DNA from: Gammaproteobacteria bacterium
GTDB lineage: Bacteria > Pseudomonadota > Gammaproteobacteria > Steroidobacterales > Rariloculaceae
Length of the DNA: 64,000 bases
Assembly (NCBI GenBank): GCA_022820625.1
Contig: JAJEFE010000062.1
Location: forward strand, 1-64,000
Direction of reading: 5' to 3'
Positions 37,152 to 45,626 of this stretch are shown here, piece by piece. Made by a program: the position numbers and the translations under genes. The notes below the pieces were generated by a model. The model had not been told where the DNA came from, did no database searches, and saw only the letters and a program-made list of their open reading frames with translations. Position 1 is the stretch's first letter. Each line of letters begins with the position of its first letter.

Positions 37152-38216
37152 CTAGACGTCCAGCCGCAATAGCTCGATCAGGTTGCCGCCCAGAATCGCG
37201 ACCTTTTCCTCGTCGCTCAGCGACGGTGAGTCGACGACAAGATCGATGGTATCCGGCCACGCAAACGGCATGTCGGATCCGTAGACGACCTGACTGGCAC
37301 CGGCAACAGCCACCAGGTGCCGCAGCCCCTCCTCGTTGAACACCATGGTGTCCACGAGAATCTGGGTCCGCAGGTACTCGCTGGGATTCTTCGTGTTGAC
37401 GCAATTGGCATTGTTGCGGGCGCACGCGACCTCGGACCTGCCCAGGTACGACGGCAAGTACCCGCCGCCGTGGGCAGCCACCACTTTGAGATTGGGGAAA
37501 CGGTCGAACGCGCCGTCGAAAATCATCCGGGACAGGAAGAGCGTCGTTTCCAGGGGGTTGCCGATCACGTTGCCGAGACCGCCGGTGCCGTCCAGGGCGC
37601 CCGGCTGGATGATGTTCCTCGAGCCGTCCGGATGCATGAACACCGGAACGCCCAGCTCTTCCGCCTTGGCCCAGAACGGATCGTACTTCTCGGTGGACGG
37701 CGCCTCTCCCCGTGCGTGCCCGAGGATCGAAGCGCCGCGGTGCCCGAGTTCCGTCACCGCGTATTCCAGTTGCTCGGCGGCCATCTCCGGGAATTGGAGC
37801 GCAGGCGAGGACAGCGGCACGAACCGGTCGGAATGGGTCGCGCACCACTCGGCCAGTCCTTCGTCGTTGATCCTGACGATCGCCTCGGCCTGCTCCTCGG
37901 TTGCATCGTACCACCAGAAACGGTTCACGCTCAGAGCCGCGATGTCGATGCCCCGCTCGTCCAGGTTATCGATACGGTGCTGGCCGAGCACCAGCATGTC
38001 CTGGAGCGGCGCGTTTTCCAGCGGGGTCCCCTCGATGATTGGCCTCACTTCCTGAAACAGGCAATGAGCGTGGATGTCGACGACGACGACTTCGTTGCCG
38101 CCCACCATCACCTGTTTGCCCCGGGATTGCGCCATGGCCCGCATGACCGGACTCATTACCAGGGCGCCGGCCGCGGCACTGCCTGTGGCCGTCAGGAATG
38201 CTCTTCTGTCGATCAT
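37152..38216 (-). CDS. Tat-exported amidohydrolase, ACMSD-like
   Basis: The 354-residue protein begins with a twin-arginine signal (MIDRRAFLTATGSAAAGALV) and continues into an amidohydrolase_2 fold. Metal-binding segments are visible: DIHAHCLFQE near the N terminus, VFMHPDGS, VVAAHGGGYLP and VVYGSDMPFAWPD, matching the HxH...H...H...D pattern of aminocarboxymuconate-semialdehyde decarboxylase relatives. These decarboxylate or hydrolyse aromatic-derived acids. Export makes it unusual among relatives. Its ATG overlaps the previous gene's TGA, the end of a four-gene coupled operon. AGGAGA lies upstream. Confidence 0.85.
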   Translation of the reverse strand: MIDRRAFLTATGSAAAGALVMSPVMRAMAQSRGKQVMVGGNEVVVVDIHAHCLFQEVRPIIEGTPLENAPLQDMLVLGQHRIDNLDERGIDIAALSVNRFWWYDATEEQAEAIVRINDEGLAEWCATHSDRFVPLSSPALQFPEMAAEQLEYAVTELGHRGASILGHARGEAPSTEKYDPFWAKAEELGVPVFMHPDGSRNIIQPGALDGTGGLGNVIGNPLETTLFLSRMIFDGAFDRFPNLKVVAAHGGGYLPSYLGRSEVACARNNANCVNTKNPSEYLRTQILVDTMVFNEEGLRHLVAVAGASQVVYGSDMPFAWPDTIDLVVDSPSLSDEEKVAILGGNLIELLRLDV

Positions 38217-39007
38217 TGACTTTCTCCTGTTTGTTCTTGATTTAAGTCCTCTGCCAGCGCGTAGCATTCGTATTCGAGTATACGGATGTCTTCTTCCTGG
38301 CGGCGGTACAGCGGCATGCGCATTTGCCAGGGCTCCGTGAAGACCTCGGGATCGGTGACGGTGACCTCGTACATCAGATGATCCGGTCCGACCGGCGTAT
38401 AGCGCTCGACCACGTGCAACGCGTCGCTGTGGAAATTGCCGGACCGGTCGAACCAGGTCTCGTCCGTGAAGTGAACGACGTCCACGACCAGCGTATCCCC
38501 CTCCCAGTGCCCCCGGGAATCGCCCATGTACCACTGGATCGGCCCCTCCAGGCGCTCCCCGCCGAGGAAGATGTTGCGAATCGTATGGACCCACTCATAG
38601 ATCATCACGATCTGGTCCGCCGACTGAATGATCTGGAAGGGATACGGCATGTAGGTGATGCGCGGCACGCCCACCATCTTGCAGTTGGCCTCGGTATCCA
38701 GGGTATGGCGGTTCTCGTAATTCTGCTGCCGCTGCTCCAGCGCCCAGGGTTGATAGGGCAGATGATTGCCGACAACCACGCCCTGCCCCGCCGGAACGCC
38801 GTACTCCGCCGCGTGGTCCTGAACATTCCACACCGCCGTGTTGACCGCCTGCCAGATGCCCTGCAGATCAGGCTGGCCGTCCGCCGTGCGGGGCACGACA
38901 TAGTCCTGGGCTGCCGCCGCTCCGGGGAACGCGAGGGCAATTGCCGCGAACACCGGCAGACAGACGAGGCGATACCCAACGCCGAGCCGGGAAACGGCCC
39001 CGCTCAT
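38213..39007 (-). CDS. Secreted protein of unknown function (paralogue family)
   Basis: The 264-residue product starts at the ATG at 39007, which overlaps the stop of the DUF6152-like gene, and carries a signal peptide ending AAAAQ. The mature protein begins VVPRTADGQPDLQGIWQ and contains MGDSRGHWEGDTLVVDVVHF and DALHVVERYTPVG, both shared with the proteins at 39393 and, less closely, 32534. I know no biochemical function for the family. Its stop overlaps the amidohydrolase start by four bases. Confidence 0.75.
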   Translation of the reverse strand: MSGAVSRLGVGYRLVCLPVFAAIALAFPGAAAAQDYVVPRTADGQPDLQGIWQAVNTAVWNVQDHAAEYGVPAGQGVVVGNHLPYQPWALEQRQQNYENRHTLDTEANCKMVGVPRITYMPYPFQIIQSADQIVMIYEWVHTIRNIFLGGERLEGPIQWYMGDSRGHWEGDTLVVDVVHFTDETWFDRSGNFHSDALHVVERYTPVGPDHLMYEVTVTDPEVFTEPWQMRMPLYRRQEEDIRILEYECYALAEDLNQEQTGESQ

Positions 39008-39405
39008 TGATTCGGCCCGCTGCCGGAGAACAGGGATCGCCCGTCGGCCAACGTCACTTCGTCGCCCTCGATCTGCCGGGATCCGTCGCGGGAAGGAAGC
39101 CCGTGAATTGTGACTTCCGCGCCCAACGGCAGGTCGTCCCGCCGCCAGCCTCGCCGGTACAGCGAATTCGCACCTCCGAATTCCACGCGCCACATTTCCG
39201 GCCTGCCCGCTTCGCCCTCGACCTCGACACTCAACCAGGAGTGCGGATTACGCCATTCCATCTCGACGATTCGGCCGGAGATCGTGATCTCCCGCGTCAT
39301 GTCGTATTGCAGCGCGATGGAATGATGCCCGAGTACCGGCATCGCCATCAGTATCGCAGCGAGAGCAGCACCAGGCGCTGCACAAAATTTGTTCATGGTT
39401 GCCAT
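39004..39405 (-). CDS. DUF6152-like small secreted protein
   Basis: The 133-residue protein has a signal peptide (MNKFCAAPGAALAAILMAMP, from the Met at codon 4) and a mature N terminus at about HHSIALQYD. RIVEMEWRNPHSWLSVEV and NSLYRRGWRRDDLPLG match the paralogue at 33414. It overlaps the upstream secreted-protein gene by 13 bases and the downstream one by four, so all are translated together. No function is known. Confidence 0.75.
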   Translation of the reverse strand: MATMNKFCAAPGAALAAILMAMPVLGHHSIALQYDMTREITISGRIVEMEWRNPHSWLSVEVEGEAGRPEMWRVEFGGANSLYRRGWRRDDLPLGAEVTIHGLPSRDGSRQIEGDEVTLADGRSLFSGSGPNQ

Positions 39406-40331
39406 TGCAGTTCCCTTTCCTCCAGTTCCCAGGCCGCCCGCAAGCGCCTGGCCTCGTCACCCGAAATACCCGGGTAGATCTTGTAGCCGACGTTGCGATA
39501 CGTCTGTGAAGCAAATTCGTTGTCCTCGTAGCAGGCCTCTTCCCATATCTCGAAAGACGGGTCGGGAAGCCGCCTGAACGCCACGGCGATGGTGAAGGGG
39601 CGAGTGTAGACATTGGGATCGTCCAGCGTCGCCTGCCAGTGAAGCGTGTCGGCGTCGATCAGGGTGAATCGCTCGACCACGCGGGCTTCGTCAGTGAAGA
39701 ACCGCCCCCGCTGGTCAAGCCACGCGCGGGCATTCTGGTTGCGGGTCTCCACGACCAGCGAATTGCCCTCCCAATGCCCGTGGGAGTCCCCGTTCCAGAG
39801 CAGAATGTCTTCACCCAGAGGCGCACGGTCCCTCAATTCGATTGTGCGGAAGGCGTGTGCCTCTTCGCCCTGAATCAGAAACGTGTCCGCCGTCTGCACG
39901 AACTGGAGGATGCCCGTCATGTACATGGTCAGCGGGATCCCATCCATGCGGCAAATCGCGTTGTGGTGAACGTAGGCGACGCGGTTGTAGCGGCGTTGCG
40001 CCTCCGCCCAGGGTTGTATGGGGACGAAGCCGTCGGGAGGATCCACCACCACGCTTGGCGCCTCGCCGTCATCCAGCGTCTGCGGATGGGCGTGCAGGCT
40101 TTCGTGCGCGCGCGCCCGGCGGTTCCAGATACCGCTCAGGTCCGGAAATCCGTCCGGCGTGCGAGGTGGATCGAATCGCTCTGCCGCCTCCAGGGCGCAG
40201 GCATGAAACGCGGCGTGATTGTCGTCGGGACAGACCGAATCCGCCCACTGCTGGGCGAAAATCGGAGCCGGCAAGATCACGAGGGCGCATAGCGCGCCCC
40301 ACCCGGAATACAGGATATTCTGCTTGTTCAG
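39393..40331 (-). CDS. Secreted protein of unknown function, probable CTG start
   Basis: It is the first gene of the operon ending in the amidohydrolase. The mature part (FPDLSGIWNRRARAHES; NGDSHGHWEGNSLVVETRNQ; DEARVVERFTLID) is paralogous to 38213. I placed the start at a CTG (40331) because GGAGG lies exactly eight bases upstream and translation then yields an ordinary signal peptide (MNKQNILYSGWGALCALVIL...IFAQ). The conventional alternative is an ATG at 40373 without a ribosome-binding site, which would add 14 partly acidic residues before the signal sequence. Confidence 0.7.
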   Translation of the reverse strand: MNKQNILYSGWGALCALVILPAPIFAQQWADSVCPDDNHAAFHACALEAAERFDPPRTPDGFPDLSGIWNRRARAHESLHAHPQTLDDGEAPSVVVDPPDGFVPIQPWAEAQRRYNRVAYVHHNAICRMDGIPLTMYMTGILQFVQTADTFLIQGEEAHAFRTIELRDRAPLGEDILLWNGDSHGHWEGNSLVVETRNQNARAWLDQRGRFFTDEARVVERFTLIDADTLHWQATLDDPNVYTRPFTIAVAFRRLPDPSFEIWEEACYEDNEFASQTYRNVGYKIYPGISGDEARRLRAAWELEERELQWQP

Positions 40332-40339
40332 GTTCAACT

Positions 40340-40344
40340 CCTCC
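40340..40344 (-). promoter_or_regulatory. Ribosome-binding site pointing to a CTG start
   Basis: GGAGG on the minus strand is eight bases from the CTG at 40331 but only two from an in-frame TTG, and is downstream of the ATG at 40373. The spacing fits only the CTG. Confidence 0.5.
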
Positions 40345-40522
40345 GGTTCACGGGCCGAGCGCCAAATATCCATGGGTAGAATCGAACTGTCAACACCGCG
40401 ATTTCTGCTAGTATCGTGTCCTGCCCCCTAAAATCGGGCCGGGATGGAGCAACATCTGCCGGCGCGATTCCATGAACTTCGGGGGCGGCCGACAAACAGA
40501 AATAACAACGGGAAGGCCGGGT

Positions 40523-40855
40523 ATGAAACTACGGCGCCGCGCCAGACGCACACTCATCGGACTATCCATCGCCCTGCCCGTCATCGCGGTGATCGGCGTG
40601 TTCGTCATGTTGCTCTGGAACGCGCTGGTTCCCGATCTGTTCGGCGGCCCGACGCTTTCCTATCTCCAGGCTGTCGGCGTCCTGCTGTTGTCGCATCTTC
40701 TGTTCAGGGGATCGCCGCTTCACGGCCTGCGGGTCTGGCGCCGGGCGCGGCGGCGCCAGCGCTGGAAGCAGCGGCTGGCGTCGATGACGCCGGAGGAATT
40801 CGCCGCTTTCCGCGGCGAACTCGGTATCCACGGCTCCGACGACCGCCAACTTTAG
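40523..40855 (+). CDS. Small membrane protein, two helices and basic C terminus
   Basis: The 110-residue protein from the ATG at 40523 (GGAAGG upstream) has a basic N terminus (MKLRRRARRTL), two hydrophobic segments (IGLSIALPVIAVIGVFVMLL; LSYLQAVGVLLLSHLLF) separated by WNALVPDLFGGPT, and a highly basic tail (RRARRRQRWKQR). The 'WN.L.P..FG...L...QA.G.LLLS.LLF' pattern occurs in conserved bacterial membrane proteins of unknown role. A candidate -10 (TAGTAT) lies near 40411. It does not look co-transcribed with its neighbours. Confidence 0.65.
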   Translation: MKLRRRARRTLIGLSIALPVIAVIGVFVMLLWNALVPDLFGGPTLSYLQAVGVLLLSHLLFRGSPLHGLRVWRRARRRQRWKQRLASMTPEEFAAFRGELGIHGSDDRQL

Positions 40856-40885
40856 GCGCCCTTCATGAGTTGAAACGGTCCTCAT

Positions 40886-41593
40886 TCAGTCTCCGTCCAC
40901 CTCGGTAGGGTCATCCACGTACACGAGTCCGGCGCATGCCAATGGTTCCCGCATGCCGTAAATATCCAGCGACAGTTCGCCCGCAGCCAGGCGCTCCCGC
41001 TTGTCGACTTCGTTTGCTTCCCGCGACTGCGCCGCTGCGTGCACCCGTTCGACATCGTTACGCGGCACGACAACGACACCGTCATCGTCCGCGACGATGA
41101 CATCGCCGGGATTGACCTGTTCGCCCCCGCAGACGATCGGCAGATTGACGGCGCCTGGAGTCGCCTTGACGGTACCCTTGGCGGATACGGCACGGCTCCA
41201 CACCGGAAACCGCATCTCGGTCAACGTGGACACATCGCGACAACCGGCATCGATTATCAGCCCCTGGATTCCCTGTGCGCGGTAGCTGGTTGCCAACAGG
41301 TCGCCGAACATGCCGTCGGTGTTGACCGCGCTGAGCCCGACCACGACGATATCGCCTTCCTGTGCCAACTCCGGGGCAACATGGAGCATCCAGTTGTCAC
41401 CAGGATGCGCCAGCACGGTGATGGCGCTGCCCGCGATGCGCGCACCGGCGTAGATCGGCCGCATGTAGGGCTGCATCAGCCCGCTGCGCCCCTGCGCTTC
41501 GTGCACCGTGGCGGTACCCATTTCGGCCAGGCCCTCGGTCAGGGCACGATCCGCACGCGCGATATTTCTTACAGCCAGGTTCTTCAACGCCAT
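40886..41593 (-). CDS. RraA-family aldolase (HMG/CHA aldolase-like)
   Basis: The 235-residue protein belongs to the RraA / 4-hydroxy-4-methyl-2-oxoglutarate aldolase family, which splits 4-carboxy-4-hydroxy-2-oxoadipate or HMG to pyruvate plus oxaloacetate or pyruvate and can decarboxylate oxaloacetate. Visible signatures are [20 protein letters not shown], the catalytic [17 protein letters not shown] (Arg-Asp) and [14 protein letters not shown]. The length fits the aldolase branch rather than the shorter RNase E inhibitor RraA. It diverges from a CoA-transferase gene. Confidence 0.82.
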   Translation of the reverse strand: MALKNLAVRNIARADRALTEGLAEMGTATVHEAQGRSGLMQPYMRPIYAGARIAGSAITVLAHPGDNWMLHVAPELAQEGDIVVVGLSAVNTDGMFGDLLATSYRAQGIQGLIIDAGCRDVSTLTEMRFPVWSRAVSAKGTVKATPGAVNLPIVCGGEQVNPGDVIVADDDGVVVVPRNDVERVHAAAQSREANEVDKRERLAAGELSLDIYGMREPLACAGLVYVDDPTEVDGD

Positions 41594-41752
41594 TCTCCAG
41601 GGGCATCCGCCAACGGGTCGGGGCGCAAAGCTTAATGGAACGGCGCTGGACTGTCATCGTGGTGCGGCACCACGCTTCGACACGATTCGGATGCGGCAGG
41701 CGTTGCGCTGCGGCGGCTGTGGCATTAGCGTACGCCTCTCGCCCGCAAGCCC

Positions 41753-41758
41753 GGAGGT
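41753..41758 (+). promoter_or_regulatory. Strong ribosome-binding site setting a TTG start
   Basis: GGAGGT is four bases before the TTG at 41763. No ATG or GTG near this point gives the family's normal N terminus, so this site decides the start of the CoA-transferase gene. Confidence 0.7.
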
Positions 41759-41762
41759 ACCG

Positions 41763-42950
41763 TTGAGTTCCAATGCCGCACCGCTGCGACACCTGCGTGT
41801 CGTTGAAATGACCGAAGCCCTGGCGGGGCCCTACTGCAGCATGCTCCTGGGAGACCTGGGCGCCGACGTCATCAAGATCGAACGTCCGGAGCGCGGCGAC
41901 CAGGCACGCGGCTGGGGGCCGCCCTTCGTCCAGGGGGAAAGCGCGTATTTCCTGTCCGTCAACCGCAACAAGCGCAGCGTGGAACTGAACTTCAAGGATC
42001 CGCAGGAGCGCGAATTCCTGCTTCGCCTGTTGGAGACGGCCGACGTCTTCATCACCAACGTGCCTCGCATGTCGTCCCTTGAGCGCGCCGGCATCGATCC
42101 GGATTCCCTGCGCCGCCTGAATCCCCGCCTGGTCTACGCAGCCATCAGCGGTTACGGGCACACGGGACCCAAGGCCGGGCGCGGCGGCTACGACATCATC
42201 GCCCAGGGGGAAGCCGGACTCATGGCCATCACCGGGGACGAACGCTCCGCTCCGATCCGGTTTCCCACACCCATGGCGGACATTACGGCCGGTATCTACA
42301 CCCTGATCGGTATTCTGACCGCGCTTTACGCTCGCGATGACCGCGTAAGCGGGACCGGCCGCGGTCAATTCGTGGATGTCTCGCTGGTGGACTCGCAGAC
42401 CACGTGGCTCGCCAACCTCGCGGGCAGTTTCTTCGCGGCCGGCGAGCACCCGCGGCCGCTCGGCAACACGCACCCCACGGTGACGCCCTATCAGCCGGTG
42501 CGGGCGCGGGACAAGATGCTGATTATCGCCGTGGGTACTGAAAAGCTCTGGGCTCAGTTCTGCGAAGCAACAGGTTTGGACAGCACGGTCGTGGCGGATC
42601 CCAGGTTCGCGACCAATGCAGACCGCAACCGGAATCGGGAAGCGCTGATCCGGATCATCGAGTCGAGGCTCGCTCGCGCGGACGCCGCCGATTGGGTGGA
42701 AAAACTGGTTGAACGCGGCGTTCCTGCCGGACCCATCAATCTTCCGGACGAAACGCTCCGCGACGAGCAGCTTCGCGCCAGGGGCATGATCGTCGAACTG
42801 GAACATCCGCTGCTGGGTATGGTGAAATCACTCGGCAATCCTGTTCACATGTCCGGCAACGGTCCCAGCTACAGGCGCTATCCGCCCCGGTTGGGGGAGC
42901 ATAATGAGGAGGTTCTCGCTGAACTCAAGGCGAGGGAGGCAACGCAATGA
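41763..42950 (+). CDS. Class III CoA transferase (CaiB/BaiF, Frc family)
   Basis: The 395-residue enzyme moves CoA between carboxylic acids. Family signatures are VVEMTEALAGPYCSMLLGDL, GADVIKIERPERGDQARGWG, the catalytic-Asp region and YDIIAQGEAGLMAITGD. The C-terminal half has QFVDVSLVDSQTTWLAN. Its preferred acids cannot be told from sequence; formyl/oxalyl, citramalate, itaconate and carnitine enzymes all belong here. The TTG start follows GGAGGT. Its stop overlaps the start of the hydroxy-acid oxidase gene, so the two are coupled. Confidence 0.88.
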   Translation: MSSNAAPLRHLRVVEMTEALAGPYCSMLLGDLGADVIKIERPERGDQARGWGPPFVQGESAYFLSVNRNKRSVELNFKDPQEREFLLRLLETADVFITNVPRMSSLERAGIDPDSLRRLNPRLVYAAISGYGHTGPKAGRGGYDIIAQGEAGLMAITGDERSAPIRFPTPMADITAGIYTLIGILTALYARDDRVSGTGRGQFVDVSLVDSQTTWLANLAGSFFAAGEHPRPLGNTHPTVTPYQPVRARDKMLIIAVGTEKLWAQFCEATGLDSTVVADPRFATNADRNRNREALIRIIESRLARADAADWVEKLVERGVPAGPINLPDETLRDEQLRARGMIVELEHPLLGMVKSLGNPVHMSGNGPSYRRYPPRLGEHNEEVLAELKAREATQ

Positions 42951-44149
42951 CTGCGAAGGGGAATTCACGCCGCGGCTTTCTTCGGTACCTTGCCGCCAGT
43001 CCGTTGCTGGGTGCGGCTCCTCGCGCGCTGGGCCAGTTCGATTTCACGCTGGCCGACACGCCGATCGCCTCGCCCGATGAAGCGGTCAACGTCTTCGATT
43101 TCGAGGCGGTGGCGCGGAACAACCTGACACTGGCCCACTACGTCTACATGGCATCCGGCGTCGATGACGGCGCCACTGTCGCAGCCAACCGGAGCGGGTT
43201 CGAGAAGTTTCAGTTGCGGGTGCGCCGCCTGATGGACGTTCGCGCGGTGGACACGGAAATCGAACTGTTCGGGACCCGGCATGCGTTTCCGATCGTGCTG
43301 GCCCCCTGCGGGACACAACTCGCGTTTCATCCCGAGGGCGAACTCGCCACGGCACGAGCCTCCGGCTCCCGGGACTGCCTGCAGATCATGTCGACCGTGA
43401 GCAGCTTCGGTGTCGAAGACGTGAACGCCAGTCGCGGCGCTCCGGTCTGGTACCAGCTCTATCCCACAGAGAAATGGGAAGTCACCCAGGGACTGGTCCG
43501 CCGCGCCGAGGCCGCCGGTTGCCCGGCCATCGCCGTGACCGTCGACGTGCCGGTAGTCAATCGCGAAGCCATCGCACGCTTCAGACGCGATACCAACGCG
43601 GAGTGCCTCCCCTGCCATCAACCGGGGCTTGAGTACTCCACCAGCAAACGACCCATGTTCGACGGACTGGACATCAGCGGGCTGAGCAGTACCAGCAGAG
43701 CCCGGAACCTGACCTGGGACTTTGTCGACCGTCTTCGCGACTTCACGACAGCAAGACTTCTGCTCAAGGGTATCGTCACCCACGAGGACGCCAGTCTGGC
43801 CGTGGAGCATGGAGTGGACGGGATCATCGTCTCGAACCACGGCGGCCGGGCGGAAAACAGCGGCCGCGGTACCATTGAATCGCTGCCCGAGGTGGTCGAT
43901 GCCGTGGCCGGAAGGATTCCCGTGCTGGTGGACGGCGGCTTTCGCAGGGGCGTGGACGTCTTCAAGGCGCTTGCCATCGGCGCCGATGCGGTCTGCATCG
44001 GCCGTCCCTACCTCTGGGGCCTGAGCGCTTTCGGTCAGGAAGGGGTGGAAACGGTATTGGACCTGCTACGGCGCGAACTGGTGGTCATGATGCAACAGGC
44101 CGGCACGACCGGCCTCGATGCGATCGACCGGAATTACCTGGTCGGCTGA
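42947..44149 (+). CDS. FMN-dependent alpha-hydroxy-acid oxidase, Tat-exported
   Basis: The 400-residue protein has an N-terminal twin-arginine signal ([19 protein letters not shown]) before a TIM-barrel of the lactate/glycolate oxidase family. Signatures include [30 protein letters not shown], and the active-site [17 protein letters not shown] with the catalytic histidine, then [19 protein letters not shown]. It should oxidise a 2-hydroxy acid to the 2-oxo acid, probably in the periplasm. It overlaps the CoA-transferase gene by four bases, and its 3' end overlaps the converging galU by 16. Confidence 0.87.
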   Translation: MTAKGNSRRGFLRYLAASPLLGAAPRALGQFDFTLADTPIASPDEAVNVFDFEAVARNNLTLAHYVYMASGVDDGATVAANRSGFEKFQLRVRRLMDVRAVDTEIELFGTRHAFPIVLAPCGTQLAFHPEGELATARASGSRDCLQIMSTVSSFGVEDVNASRGAPVWYQLYPTEKWEVTQGLVRRAEAAGCPAIAVTVDVPVVNREAIARFRRDTNAECLPCHQPGLEYSTSKRPMFDGLDISGLSSTSRARNLTWDFVDRLRDFTTARLLLKGIVTHEDASLAVEHGVDGIIVSNHGGRAENSGRGTIESLPEVVDAVAGRIPVLVDGGFRRGVDVFKALAIGADAVCIGRPYLWGLSAFGQEGVETVLDLLRRELVVMMQQAGTTGLDAIDRNYLVG

Positions 44150-45015
44150 ATCTGCTCGAGCAGGTAGTTGTCGAAAACCTGGCCGACCTGCGCGTCCCGC
44201 AACCCGTATTCCACCAGCGCCTGCAGGTATCCGAGCTTGGTCCCGCAGTCGTAACGCACCCCCTCGAAGGCCAGGGCAAGCACGGTTTCCTCTTTCATGA
44301 GGCTCGCGATTCCATCGGTTAACTGAATCTCGTTGCCGGCGCCGCGTTGGGTCGTCTCCAACTTGTCGAAAATCCTGGGAGTCAGCAGATACCTCCCCAC
44401 CACGGCCAGGTTGGAAGGGGCGTCTTCCGGCTTCGGCTTCTCGACGATGCCCTTGATACTGCGCGCGCCGGATGGTTGCTCCTCCACCGCGACGATGCCG
44501 TAACTGGCGGTGCGTTCCCCGGGCACGGTCTGCACTGCGAGCACGCTGCCTCCATGACGTTCGTGGTGCTCCCGCATCTGCTTGAGGCAAGGCGTGGCGC
44601 TGTAGATGAGATCGTCGGGCAGGTGGACGTAGAACGGCTCGTCGCCGACTGCTGCGCGGGCGCATAGCACCGCGTGGCCCAATCCCAGCGGTACCCCCTG
44701 GCGCAGGAAAATGCAGCTCGCCGAGGGGGGCAGAATTGCGCGTACCGAGGCCAGCAATTCGGCCTTTCCGGACTCCTCCAACGCCCGCTCCAACTCGGCA
44801 TCGACATCGAAGTGGTCTTCGATGCTCCCCTTGCCGGCAGCCGTGACGAAGATCAGCTTCTCCGCACCCGCCGCGACCGCTTCCTCCACCGCGTACTGGA
44901 TCAGCGGTTTGTCGACGATGGGAAACATTTCCTTGGGCGTCGCCTTTGTCGCAGGCAGGAAACGGCTGCCGCGGCCGGCGACCGGAAAAACGGCGGTGCG
45001 TACGATCGAACTCAG
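44134..45015 (-). CDS. galU: UTP-glucose-1-phosphate uridylyltransferase, apparent CTG start
   Basis: This enzyme makes UDP-glucose for polysaccharide and LPS synthesis. The protein matches GalU throughout: [69 protein letters not shown] and [17 protein letters not shown]. The first ATG in frame (44928) would cut off the nucleotide-binding loop. Between the in-frame TGA at 45049-45051 and that ATG there is no ATG, GTG or TTG. A CTG at 45015 lies eight bases after GGAGG and gives 293 residues, the usual length. A sequencing error hiding a normal start remains possible. Confidence 0.9.
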   Translation of the reverse strand: MSSIVRTAVFPVAGRGSRFLPATKATPKEMFPIVDKPLIQYAVEEAVAAGAEKLIFVTAAGKGSIEDHFDVDAELERALEESGKAELLASVRAILPPSASCIFLRQGVPLGLGHAVLCARAAVGDEPFYVHLPDDLIYSATPCLKQMREHHERHGGSVLAVQTVPGERTASYGIVAVEEQPSGARSIKGIVEKPKPEDAPSNLAVVGRYLLTPRIFDKLETTQRGAGNEIQLTDGIASLMKEETVLALAFEGVRYDCGTKLGYLQALVEYGLRDAQVGQVFDNYLLEQIQPTR

Positions 45016-45023
45016 CGGGGTGT

Positions 45024-45028
45024 CCTCC
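45024..45028 (-). promoter_or_regulatory. Ribosome-binding site pointing to the galU CTG start
   Basis: GGAGG (minus strand) is eight bases before the CTG at 45015. The next near-cognate codon in frame, ATC at 45006, would be 17 bases away, and the first ATG about 95. Confidence 0.65.
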
Positions 45029-45107
45029 CTGACAGATCCGAGGGGGCATCATACCGGAGATTTGAGACAAATCGCGCGGCCAGACTGGCCGGCCCGACCT
45101 GACCCGG

Positions 45108-45147
45108 GTCGCCCTGCCGCCGATTCGAAAACCGGCGGCAAGGCGAC
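45108..45147 (-). terminator. Large hairpin between comEA-like gene and galU
   Basis: Two stem segments (GTCGCC / GGCGAC and GCCGCCG / CGGCGGC) pair across a small internal mismatch and a loop of about ten bases. There is no T-run, so it may end comEA transcription or act as a galU leader structure. Confidence 0.4.
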
Positions 45148-45196
45148 CGACATCTCGCAGACAGCCGGCCAGCCGGCCACGCAAGCGATGCGGGAC

Positions 45197-45487
45197 TTAC
45201 CCGCTCTCTTCCGCCTCCGGAGCCGAAACCAGGATATTGCCTTCGTTGGCTTCCAGAACGTGGTTTCCGATTCCCCTGACACGCGCGAGCGCCTCGGGGG
45301 AAGGAAATTCACCATTGGCTTCGCGGTCGGCTACGATGGCTGCCGCCAGTGCAGGGCCGACGCCGGTCAGTTCCATCGCCAGCGTCTCGGCGTTGGCCGT
45401 GTTGATATTCACCGGACCGGCCAGCACCAGACTCGGCGCCAGGCTCACCAGCAGCACGCAAGCAAGTTTCTTGCAAATACCTCTCAT
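45197..45487 (-). CDS. Helix-hairpin-helix protein, ComEA-like
   Basis: The 96-residue protein has a signal peptide (MRGICKKLACVLLVSLAPSL, ending VLAG) followed by a single ComEA-type helix-hairpin-helix domain: VNINTANAETLAMELTGVGP, AIVADREANGEF, LARVRGIG. Such small exported proteins bind DNA non-specifically and are linked to DNA uptake in competent gammaproteobacteria. I start at the ATG at 45487 because AAAGGAGAG precedes it. It stands between lapB and galU. Confidence 0.82.
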   Translation of the reverse strand: MRGICKKLACVLLVSLAPSLVLAGPVNINTANAETLAMELTGVGPALAAAIVADREANGEFPSPEALARVRGIGNHVLEANEGNILVSAPEAEESG

Positions 45488-45600
45488 CAATCTCTCCTTT
45501 GTCAATGGTTTGTCACGGACAAGGGAATCCTAGGGTCCCTGAAACCGGACGGCAGCTTCCCAATCCGGTGAGATTGACGACATTTGCAGGCTGGAGCCCG

Positions 45601-45626
45601 TTAAAAAATGGCCTAAGCCACCATTT
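45601..45626 (-). terminator. Weak terminator at the end of lapB
   Basis: On the minus strand a 6-bp stem (AAATGG / CCATTT) is followed by TTTTTT. It overlaps the lapB stop codon. The stem is short and half AT, so termination may be partial. Confidence 0.45.
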
